Assembly: GCA_023262065.1 (NCBI GenBank)
Contig: JALRDW010000078.1
Span: 1 to 11,414, forward strand
Source: Acidimicrobiia bacterium
Lineage (GTDB): Bacteria > Actinomycetota > Acidimicrobiia > IMCC26256
DNA: 11,414 bases
Direction of reading: 5' to 3'
Shown in pieces: positions 1 to 5,134 of this stretch. Position numbers and translations under genes: made by a program. The notes under the pieces are model-generated. The model ran no database searches. It was not told where the DNA came from and saw nothing but the letters and a program-made list of their open reading frames with translations. The number at the start of each line of letters is the position of its first letter. Positions within the stretch are counted from its first letter, which is position 1.

Positions 1-103
1 TGGTGGGCGCAATGGAGATTTTTCCGGGGGTGGGGAATTCGTGATATTCGAGCGCTGCACGGCGCAGTTGAGCGCGTCGTTCTTCCGCATTGGGCAATGG
101 CAT
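1..103 (-). CDS. maeB: NADP-dependent malic enzyme, N-terminal fragment (cut by window edge)
   Basis: Only the first 34 codons are present; the gene runs off the left edge. The ATG at 103-101 follows a strong AGGAG Shine-Dalgarno (111-115 on the plus strand, 7 nt spacing). The protein starts MPLPNAEERRAQ and continues RRAALEYHEFPTPGKI, which matches from memory the N-terminus of large MaeB-type malic enzymes of Burkholderiales (consensus ALEYH-x-x-P-x-PGKI). The full enzyme decarboxylates malate to pyruvate with NADP reduction in the cytosol, and often carries a C-terminal phosphotransacetylase-like domain that cannot be seen here. Codon use is mixed (GAA, CAA, TAT, CGA, GCA, ATT), unlike the almost pure G/C-ending codons in the rest of the window. 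With its Shine-Dalgarno start, this makes it look foreign to the neighbouring genes. Family assignment is fairly secure; taxonomic origin is inferred. Confidence 0.78.
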   Translation of the reverse strand, partial: MPLPNAEERRAQLRRAALEYHEFPTPGKISIAPT

Positions 104-305
104 GGTTTGACTCCTATGGGGCAGCAAGGGCCCCGTCAACAGGTGAGAGGACTTGAGGTCCTACATGAGCCACATTCTAGACCCCCGAAACTGAGGGACC
201 GATGTGGGAAACCGCACTCAAAGTACGCAGTGTTTTGACTTGTACGCACAAGCCAACTTGAAGCATTGGCTTGGCTTTCGTCATGGTCACGTGATGCACG
301 GGCTG
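104..305. other. Intergenic leader upstream of maeB, lower GC
   Basis: No convincing coding sequence was found on either strand. The stretch is AT-richer than the actinobacterial part of the window. Read on the minus strand it holds, in order, a hairpin near the upstream gene (249-273), a TAGAAT box (-10-like, about 180-175), an AGGAC/GTCCT inverted repeat (148-162), a GGGGC/GCCCC inverted repeat (118-134), and the AGGAG ribosome binding site. A promoter for maeB in here is likely, but no good -35 partner for TAGAAT was found. Confidence 0.5.
249..273 (-). terminator. Hairpin downstream of the unidentified gene tail, possible terminator
   Basis: The arms are perfect: CAAGCCAA at 249-256 and TTGGCTTG at 266-273, with a 9-nt loop. 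It lies about 33 bases downstream, on the minus strand, of the stop codon at 306-308. No T-run follows, so an intrinsic terminator is only a possibility; it could also be a leader structure of maeB. Confidence 0.35.
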
Positions 306-365
306 TTAAGCACGCATCAGCGCTTCAATCTCATCGGCCCGGGAGGCCTGGGCCTTGAGCCCCAG
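306..365 (-). CDS. C-terminal tail of an unidentified protein, possibly broken at a sequence junction
   Basis: A minus-strand reading frame ends in TAA at 308-306, and its last residues are KAQASRADEIEALMRA. Codons such as GAT, ATT, GAA and CGT resemble those of the maeB start, so it may be the gene that precedes maeB in the donor genome. The frame stays open further to the right, but the sequence there turns into very GC-rich, hairpin-forming DNA next to the sugar transferase stop, and coding is no longer credible. The right end given here is therefore arbitrary. I do not recognise the protein from this short tail. It could also be a chance open frame. Confidence 0.28.
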   Translation of the reverse strand: MGLKAQASRADEIEALMRA

Positions 366-400
366 ACCCGAGCGTGCCCGCCGGCCCGATCCGGGTGCGA
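330..400. other. Probable composition junction
   Basis: Left of this zone the DNA is moderate in GC with betaproteobacterial-looking gene starts. Right of it everything is very GC-rich with actinobacterial codon use. The exact break cannot be fixed by eye. No integrase, insertion-sequence ends, tRNA or target-site duplication was seen at the boundary, which favours an assembly join over a mobile-element insertion. Confidence 0.45.
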
Positions 401-401
401 G

Positions 402-433
402 GGCCCGTGGGGCCGCTCAGCCCCCGGCGGGGG
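402..433 (-). terminator. Tandem GC-rich hairpins after the sugar transferase
   Basis: Two adjacent inverted repeats lie just after the sugar transferase stop: CCCCC-GGC-GGGGG at 421-433, abutting the stop codon, and GGCCC-GTG-GGGCC at 402-414. Both have 5-bp stems and 3-nt loops. No T-run follows, as is common for candidate terminators in high-GC actinobacteria. They probably mark the end of the minus-strand surface-gene group. Confidence 0.45.
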
Positions 434-1168
434 TCACTCCCCGCGGCAGAGCAGCAGGTGGTACGGGGTGGCGAGGAGGATCCGCAGGTCCGTCCAGAAC
501 CCGATCGAGTCGACGTACTCGAGGTCGATGTCGACGCACTCGTGCATCTGGGCGCCCCGGCCGCGCTCCCGGATCTGCCAGAGACCCGTGATCCCCGGCT
601 TCACGGCGTGACGGGCGTGCTCCCAGGGCTGGTACCGATCGACCACGGCGGGCAGTTCCGGACGTGGCCCGATGATGCTCATCTCCCCCCGCACCACGTT
701 GACGAGCTGCGGGAGCTCGTCGATGCCGGCCGCGCGGATCAACCGTCCGAGCCGGGTGTGGCGCGGATCGTTCGCCGACTTGTGGGTCACGCGTCGGTCG
801 ACCTCGACCGTGACCCGCTGCTGCCGCCGATCGGCCTGCATGGTGCGGAACTTCAGCACGGTGAAGGGCACGCCGTCGCGCCCGACCCGCTGCTGCCGGT
901 AGATGATGCCCCGCCCGAGGGTGGCGCGCAGCGCGATCGCCGTGAGCGCGAGCACCGGCGAGACGAGCACGAGCAGGGCTGCGGCCACCAGTCGATCGAA
1001 CGCGGGCTTCACGACGTCGACGTAGAGCCCGCCGACCGGCCGCGTGACCGAGGTCGGGTCGGGCGCGACGAACAGGCGTCGCGTCCGGGTCCGCGTCGCG
1101 GTCTCGATGGGGTGGGTCGCGTCAGCCACGCCCTCCCATCGGCTGCCCGGTGCCCCGACCTGAGCCAT
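434..1168 (-). CDS. Sugar transferase (monotopic phosphoglycosyl transferase)
   Basis: The 244-residue protein belongs to the bacterial sugar transferase family (PglC/WcaJ catalytic domain type). These enzymes move a sugar-1-phosphate from a nucleotide sugar to undecaprenyl phosphate at the inner face of the membrane, the first step of capsule, exopolysaccharide or glycan synthesis. Visible features are a basic, disordered-looking N-terminus (1-45), one hydrophobic membrane-inserted helix (about 57-82), KFRTM (106-110), the catalytic Asp-Glu pair in IDELPQL (D150, E151), IIGPRPE (165-171) and PGITGLWQ (191-198). It is the short form, without the four-helix N-terminal domain of WcaJ/WbaP. The ATG at 1168 was chosen because the frame further upstream runs antisense to the small surface-protein gene. 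The Shine-Dalgarno is weak (AGAGGA, 12 nt away), so the start is less sure than the family. The sugar donor cannot be told. Confidence 0.93.
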   Translation of the reverse strand: MAQVGAPGSRWEGVADATHPIETATRTRTRRLFVAPDPTSVTRPVGGLYVDVVKPAFDRLVAAALLVLVSPVLALTAIALRATLGRGIIYRQQRVGRDGVPFTVLKFRTMQADRRQQRVTVEVDRRVTHKSANDPRHTRLGRLIRAAGIDELPQLVNVVRGEMSIIGPRPELPAVVDRYQPWEHARHAVKPGITGLWQIRERGRGAQMHECVDIDLEYVDSIGFWTDLRILLATPYHLLLCRGE

Positions 1169-1211
1169 CGTCCGTGATCGTCCTCTGCCCGTCGGGAGCG
1201 GCGTCGGCCGC

Positions 1212-1523
1212 TCAGTCCTCGGACCGCTTGCGGGAGAACCGCACGAGGGCGGTCCCGCCGAGCGCGGCCGTACCGCCGAAGGCCACGAGGCCGAGGATGT
1301 CGCCGCCGGTGACCGGCAGGCCGGCCGTCGTCGCCGCCACGTTCTCGGCCGTCTCGTCGAGCACCTCGGTGGGGACCGACGTCGTGGTGGAGGGGATCGA
1401 ACTGGTCGTCCGGGGCGGGTACTCGTCGACCGCACCGGCGGGGAGGGCGGCGAGCACGCCGGCGGAGAGACCCGCGCTCATGGCCAGCGCAGCGATTCCG
1501 GCGGCGGTACGGCGCTTCAGCAT
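1212..1523 (-). CDS. Small LPXTG-type (LPVTG) cell-wall-anchored surface protein
   Basis: The 103-residue protein has a complete but miniature sortase-substrate layout. It has a signal peptide with a KRR n-region and hydrophobic core, probably cleaved after AGA-31, then a Ser/Thr/Pro-rich spacer (about 37-52) and a short acidic stretch. The sorting signal follows: LPVTGG (69-74), a hydrophobic segment (about 76-94) and a basic tail RFSRKR. A sortase would cut between Thr and Gly and attach it to the envelope; alternatively it may simply be a membrane-anchored peptide. The exposed part is only about 40 residues, with no recognisable domain. The ATG at 1523 was preferred over one 12 codons upstream because it begins the signal peptide directly and has an AGGGA ribosome site 9 nt upstream. 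It ends 43 bases before the sugar transferase. No sortase gene is in the window. Confidence 0.8.
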   Translation of the reverse strand: MLKRRTAAGIAALAMSAGLSAGVLAALPAGAVDEYPPRTTSSIPSTTTSVPTEVLDETAENVAATTAGLPVTGGDILGLVAFGGTAALGGTALVRFSRKRSED

Positions 1524-1561
1524 CTCGGTGGATCCCTTCGTTGGCACTCGGCGTGGCACGA

Positions 1562-1647
1562 CCCCGTGAGGATGCCACGGAACGTGGTCAGCGCGCCAGC
1601 CCCAATTCCTCCCCAGAATTGATGGTTCCCCTCACGGGGCGTGGTCA
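1562..1647. repeat. Inverted and direct repeats upstream of the LPVTG gene
   Basis: A perfect 9-bp inverted repeat, CCCCGTGAG (1562-1570) and CTCACGGGG (1631-1639), flanks a smaller hairpin made of CAATTC (1603-1608) and GAATTG (1616-1621). The 8-mer CGTGGTCA occurs at 1583-1590 and again at 1640-1647, and its core is inverted (GACCACG) at 1683-1689. The block lies 39-124 bases upstream of the small surface-protein start, in the 207-base gap after DUF4012. It could be a promoter/operator region, a transcribed leader structure, or part of the DUF4012 terminator. Confidence 0.45.
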
Positions 1648-1730
1648 CGGAGCGGCTCCGAAGGCCCACTCGGGCCCATTTCGACCACGCTGAGCGTCCG
1701 ACGTCGACTGCGGGAACCCTGCGGATCGCC

Positions 1731-3521
1731 TCAGGGGCGGATCAGGTGGACGGCGTCGTCCGTGAACCGGTCACCGCGGATCCGCCACTCCGTGGCCGGC
1801 ACGCGGGCCGACCCGCGCACCGAGAGTGCGGTGCCCCCGTCCGGCAGGGTGAGGGTGAGGGTGGCCCGCGCGGTCGCCCCGCGTGCGATGCGGACCGATC
1901 CGGCGATCACCCGGGTCGTCCCCTCGGAGCCGTCCGCCTGGATGCCGAGTGAGCCGTCCAGACGCACGTCGCGCGCGTACCGCGGCACCTCGAAGGCGAG
2001 GAGCCCGACGTACTCGCCGGCCGCGTACCCGGTCCCGGGGAACGGTCCGGCCGCGTAGCTGCCGAGCCCGGCCGGCGCCTCGTTGCGGACGGTGACGTCG
2101 ATGCGCACGCGCCGGGCGCCGTCCGGTGCCCCACGCCCCGTCACCTCGGCCTCGATGCGCATGAACGGATCGAGCTTGTTCGCCGACAGGTTGTCGAGCG
2201 AGAGCAGCAGCGCGTCACGCGGCAGCACCCCGTCGACCCCGGCCGCGTCCCACCCGCGCTGCTGCACCGGATCGCTCGACCATGCGAGCACGTGACGGTC
2301 GGCGGCCGCGCTCTGGAGCGAGCCCACGAGGTCGGGTGCGCTCCACCCCGCCGAGTCGAGCGCACCGATCACGGCTCGGGCGACGCGGGCGAGCCCGGCC
2401 CGTCGTGCCGTCTGCTCCGCCTCCGTGCGGTCCGGTCGGGCCAGGTCGTACTCCAAGCCGCGGTACTGGTCGACGAGGAGGTACGGGATGACGGTGTCGG
2501 CCGAGATCTCACGGTCGTCCACCACCACCGGACCGGTCGCTCGCAGCAGCGCCTGCAGCGCGACGGGATCGAGCACGAGCACGCCGTCGACGGTCTCCCC
2601 GGTCGCCCGCTGCCACATCTCGACCGCCAGCGCCGCGTTGTCGGGGAACTGCGGCGAGAGCGCGAGGTTGCGGTAGTCCGCCCCGGGCCGGGACCACCCC
2701 CAGCGCGCCGCGAGATCGCCCTGGGCCTCGACCGCCGGCTCGGGTCGGAACTCGGCGCTGGAGCGCATCTCGCCGAGTTCGAAGCGGCCGTCCCGGAAGG
2801 TCATGACCCCGGCACTGAGCCAGGTGCCCGATCCCGAGCGCATCTCGGCGTTGCTCGCCCCGAACACCAGGTACCGCGTCGGACCGCCGAGCACCCGGCG
2901 CAACCCCGTCGCCGCGAGCCGCAGCTCCGCCGTGGCGCGTCGGATGGTCGTGAGCTGCTCGTCGAAGCGGGCCCGCCCGTCCGCGAGCGGGCCGACGAGG
3001 GCGTCGGTCGGCCCGAGGTCGATGTCGTCGAGGTCCCGACGCGCGTCGTCGCCGATCGTCGCGAGTCGGTCGACGAGCGCGAGGCGCGCCGGACCCGCCT
3101 CGGCCGGTTCGGCGACGGCGCGCTGGGCCCGATCGGTCGCGCGTGCCCCGACCGCCGTGACGCGTTCGGCGGCGCCGGCGAGCGCGTCCACCGAGCGCAC
3201 CTGCCGGCCGACCACCGGCAGGATGCGGAGCGGGCCGGTGACGACCCACCCGGTCGAGTCGTGGGCCGCCGCGAAGTCGGCGTTGGCGGCGCGCAGCGTG
3301 TCGAGCCCATCGCCGCGCAGGATGTCGGCCGCCTGCAGGGTGCCCTGCGCCCGCTCGAGGCGGTCGATCCCGGCCTGCGCCCGTCCTCGGGCCCGCAGCA
3401 GCCCCACGACCCCCACGACGCTCCAGACCACGAGGATCGCGAGGAGCACCAGCAGGGCGGTGCGGATGCGACGGGCGGCCGACGCGCCCGACGCGCGCCG
3501 CGCGGATCCGGGGGCGGCCAT
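1731..3521 (-). CDS. DUF4012 domain-containing membrane-anchored protein
   Basis: The 596-residue protein has a short Arg-rich cytoplasmic N-terminus, one transmembrane helix (about 21-42) and a long extracytoplasmic region. The first part of that region is predicted to be helical (about 43-230, rich in Ala, Arg and Glu). It is followed by the DUF4012 core with the characteristic RYLVFGASNAEMRSGSG stretch, then a beta-rich C-terminus. DUF4012 proteins are common in actinobacteria, often near polysaccharide or glycosyltransferase genes; their biochemical role is not established. The sugar transferase and the LPVTG protein lie downstream on the same strand. The ATG at 3521 was chosen because it sits 7 nt after TACGCT, a leaderless-type promoter box, and just before the membrane anchor. 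The open frame further upstream is antisense to the divergent gene. The 207-base gap to the next gene suggests that gene may have its own promoter. Confidence 0.88.
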   Translation of the reverse strand: MAAPGSARRASGASAARRIRTALLVLLAILVVWSVVGVVGLLRARGRAQAGIDRLERAQGTLQAADILRGDGLDTLRAANADFAAAHDSTGWVVTGPLRILPVVGRQVRSVDALAGAAERVTAVGARATDRAQRAVAEPAEAGPARLALVDRLATIGDDARRDLDDIDLGPTDALVGPLADGRARFDEQLTTIRRATAELRLAATGLRRVLGGPTRYLVFGASNAEMRSGSGTWLSAGVMTFRDGRFELGEMRSSAEFRPEPAVEAQGDLAARWGWSRPGADYRNLALSPQFPDNAALAVEMWQRATGETVDGVLVLDPVALQALLRATGPVVVDDREISADTVIPYLLVDQYRGLEYDLARPDRTEAEQTARRAGLARVARAVIGALDSAGWSAPDLVGSLQSAAADRHVLAWSSDPVQQRGWDAAGVDGVLPRDALLLSLDNLSANKLDPFMRIEAEVTGRGAPDGARRVRIDVTVRNEAPAGLGSYAAGPFPGTGYAAGEYVGLLAFEVPRYARDVRLDGSLGIQADGSEGTTRVIAGSVRIARGATARATLTLTLPDGGTALSVRGSARVPATEWRIRGDRFTDDAVHLIRP

Positions 3522-3528
3522 GGCCCGC

Positions 3529-3534
3529 AGCGTA
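3529..3534 (-). promoter_or_regulatory. Leaderless-type -10 box of the DUF4012 gene
   Basis: TACGCT on the minus strand is followed by 7 nt and then the ATG at 3521. This fits the TANNNT-N7-start layout of actinobacterial leaderless genes. No Shine-Dalgarno is visible. Confidence 0.55.
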
Positions 3535-3547
3535 GGCGGCGAGGGAA

Positions 3548-3561
3548 CGCGACCGGTCGCG
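3548..3561. promoter_or_regulatory. 14-bp perfect palindrome between divergent genes, candidate operator or shared -35 region
   Basis: CGCGACCGGTCGCG is a perfect palindrome in the 63-base space between the divergent DUF4012 and nuclease-like genes. Its left half (GCGACC, 3549-3554) lies 17 nt upstream of the TAGGTT box of the plus-strand gene, in -35 position. The symmetric half lies 20 nt from the minus-strand box. It could be a repressor site controlling both genes or a shared -35 element. Confidence 0.4.
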
Positions 3562-3571
3562 CCGTCGGGCC

Positions 3572-3577
3572 TAGGTT
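3572..3577 (+). promoter_or_regulatory. Leaderless-type -10 box of the first nuclease-like gene
   Basis: TAGGTT is followed by 7 nt and then the GTG at 3585. The layout matches the TANNNT-N7-GTG pattern and supports the GTG start. No Shine-Dalgarno is present. Confidence 0.6.
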
Positions 3578-3584
3578 CGGTGCC

Positions 3585-4298
3585 GTGACGACCACCGAGG
3601 AACTCGCGAAGGTCACGCTCGCCCACCTGCGGGACCCCGAGGGACGGTGCGCCCGCCGCCTCGACAAGGAGTTCGGCAACGAGTCGGGGCACCGCGGCTC
3701 GACCCTGCGTTTCGCGATCTCGAACCGGCTCGAGCAGGCGGCACGCCTCGCGCAGGCCACCGCCGAGCGACCGCGGGCGGTGCACTTCCCGACCCCGAGC
3801 GACCTCCCCGTCGAGCAGCAGCGGGTGTTCGACACCGCGGTGCGCTGGTACCTCACCGTGTTCGGCGAACGGGTCGCCACCGCGCTCGACGAGGGGGACT
3901 TCGTCACCGCGCGCCCGGACCTCGGGATCCGCCTCGCCGGACGCGTCGGGCTGCGGTTCCAGGGGGACGCAGGTGCCGAGGTCCGCATCCTCCGGTACGC
4001 GGGACGCGACGCACTCCCCACCGACGTCGCCGCCACACCGGAGGTGCTCTTCGCCCTGCTCCGCCAGGCCGACTGGGCCCGCGGGGTCGAGGGGCCGATC
4101 CTCGTCACGGTGGCCGACGTGCTGCGCGGCGAGGCGACCGAGGCCCGCGTCGACGCGCCGGCCGTGCTCGTGGCCGCGGAGGCCTGGCTCGCCGAGCGGC
4201 TCGCCCGGATCCGGGCCCGGCTCGTCGACCCCCGGCCCGCCCCGGGCACGGAGTGTGCGTGGTGCCCGTTCATCGGCTCCTGCCCGGCGTTCCGCTGA
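3585..4298 (+). CDS. PD-(D/E)XK (RecB/Cas4-like) Fe-S family protein, apparently lacking catalytic residues
   Basis: The 237-residue protein resembles the next gene product in layout and cysteine spacing. It has one N-terminal Cys (C22, in GRCARRL) and a C-terminal C224-x2-C227-x5-C233 set, as in Fe-S cluster nucleases (AddB, Cas4). The nuclease core looks degenerate: the helix that should carry the catalytic His reads GSTLRFAI (38-45), the usual GRxD strand reads GRVGL (119-123), and the D/E-x-K strand reads ILRYAGR (135-141). Eye alignment with the downstream protein thus puts Arg, Gly and non-acidic residues at the metal-binding sites. The GTG at 3585 is supported by the TAGGTT box; longer versions would run antisense to DUF4012. 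Its stop overlaps the next ATG (TGATG), so the two are probably translated together. A structural partner or DNA-binding role is inferred; an active enzyme with displaced residues is not excluded. Confidence 0.72.
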   Translation: MTTTEELAKVTLAHLRDPEGRCARRLDKEFGNESGHRGSTLRFAISNRLEQAARLAQATAERPRAVHFPTPSDLPVEQQRVFDTAVRWYLTVFGERVATALDEGDFVTARPDLGIRLAGRVGLRFQGDAGAEVRILRYAGRDALPTDVAATPEVLFALLRQADWARGVEGPILVTVADVLRGEATEARVDAPAVLVAAEAWLAERLARIRARLVDPRPAPGTECAWCPFIGSCPAFR

Positions 4299-5089
4299 TG
4301 GCCCGCGACCGCCTGCTCCCCGAGGTCCTCGGCCTCACCGCGACCTCGCTCGACGCGTGGCGACGGTGTCCCCGGCTGTACCTCGCGCGCTACCTCCTCG
4401 GGGTACCGGCGAGCGACAGCGGCCCCTCCCCCGACTTCGGGACCTTCGTGCACGCGCTGCTGCACCGCATCCACGCCACCGGGTCCTGCGCCGACGGCGA
4501 CCACGTGCGCGACGTCCTCGAGAGCCACGGGGCCGACGAGGGCGTGATCCCGACGATGGTGGCGCGCCACGCCGCGCGCTGTCCGTCCCGGTTCGCGACT
4601 CGGGCCCGCCACGAGCACGAGCTCGCACGGTTCCACCGCGGTGCGCCGCAGTTCATCGCGGCCGGGCGTCTCGACGCGATCTGGCAGCTCGACGACGTGC
4701 TCGAGGTGCGCGACTACAAGACCGGGGGCCGGGCCACCGAGCGGGTGGCCGACGACCCCCGGGCCCGGGTGCAGGCGTGGATCGCAGCGCCGGTGGCCGA
4801 GCGGCTCGGCGTCGGCCTGCGCATCCGCTACGAGCACCTCGCGGCCGAGGTCGACGACGAACCCGACCCGTTCGAACCGGACGCCGACGACCTCGCCGCG
4901 ATCACGGAGGAGTTGCGGGCGGTCGTGGGCGCGATCCGCGACGCCGGGGCCGATGCGTCGGGCGCAGGCTTCGTCGGCGTGCGCGACGCCGCGGTCTGCG
5001 AGCGCTGCGATCACCGATCGGTGTGCCCGGACTCCGCCGCGCCCGGGGTGCCGACCTGGCCGGAACCGCCGGAGTTCGACGACGCCTGA
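4298..5089 (+). CDS. PD-(D/E)XK (RecB/Cas4-like) Fe-S nuclease, intact active site
   Basis: The 263-residue protein is a stand-alone RecB-type nuclease domain. Motifs in order are RRCPRLYLARY with the first cluster Cys (C24), GTFVHALLH with the catalytic His (H52), GRLDAIW with Asp126, EVRDYKTGGR with Asp139 and Lys141, Gln159 in the following helix (VQAWI), and C234-x2-C237-x5-C243. Known relatives bind a [4Fe-4S] cluster with the four Cys and cut DNA exonucleolytically with a divalent metal, acting in recombination/repair (AddB) or CRISPR adaptation (Cas4). No helicase, cas1/cas2 or CRISPR array is nearby, so the pathway is unknown. The ATG overlaps the upstream stop by one base, indicating translational coupling. 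The C-terminus ends in a short Pro/acidic tail. Assignment to the superfamily is secure; function within it is not. Confidence 0.88.
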   Translation: MARDRLLPEVLGLTATSLDAWRRCPRLYLARYLLGVPASDSGPSPDFGTFVHALLHRIHATGSCADGDHVRDVLESHGADEGVIPTMVARHAARCPSRFATRARHEHELARFHRGAPQFIAAGRLDAIWQLDDVLEVRDYKTGGRATERVADDPRARVQAWIAAPVAERLGVGLRIRYEHLAAEVDDEPDPFEPDADDLAAITEELRAVVGAIRDAGADASGAGFVGVRDAAVCERCDHRSVCPDSAAPGVPTWPEPPEFDDA

Positions 5090-5120
5090 ACCGGCGTCGG
5101 GGTCCACCGGGGCGCGTCGG

Positions 5121-5126
5121 TAGGCT
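5121..5126 (+). promoter_or_regulatory. Leaderless-type -10 box of the thiolase-like gene
   Basis: TAGGCT is followed by 8 nt and then the GTG at 5135. It gives the thiolase-like gene its own transcription start, separate from the nuclease pair that ends 45 bases upstream. No convincing -35 was seen. Confidence 0.55.
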
Positions 5127-5134
5127 CGCCGCCC

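Noticed and set aside
41..238. 65-residue plus-strand open frame near the left edge
   Set aside because: It is antisense to the maeB start and its leader, with no motif and no ribosome site.
104..305. Riboswitch or structured RNA upstream of maeB
   Set aside because: Small inverted repeats are present, but I could not match a known riboswitch core, and the pairings are short.
330..400. Mobile-element insertion at the left junction
   Set aside because: No transposase, integrase, terminal inverted repeats, target duplication or tRNA attachment site was found around it.
1169..1435. N-terminal extension of the sugar transferase
   Set aside because: It lies out of frame over the small LPVTG gene and reads as Arg/Pro-rich low-complexity sequence.
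2292..3584. N-terminal extension of the first nuclease-like gene on the plus strand
   Set aside because: It is antisense to DUF4012 and lacks recognisable motifs. The GTG at 3585 with its TAGGTT box is the better start.
3522..3785. N-terminal extension of DUF4012 on the minus strand
   Set aside because: It overlaps the divergent gene's coding start. The ATG at 3521, next to the membrane anchor and 7 nt after TACGCT, fits better.
3585..5089. Cas4 or AddAB identity for the Fe-S nuclease-like pair
   Set aside because: Only superfamily motifs are shared. There is no CRISPR array, cas1/cas2 or helicase gene in the window, and no AddA/RecB helicase motifs in either protein.
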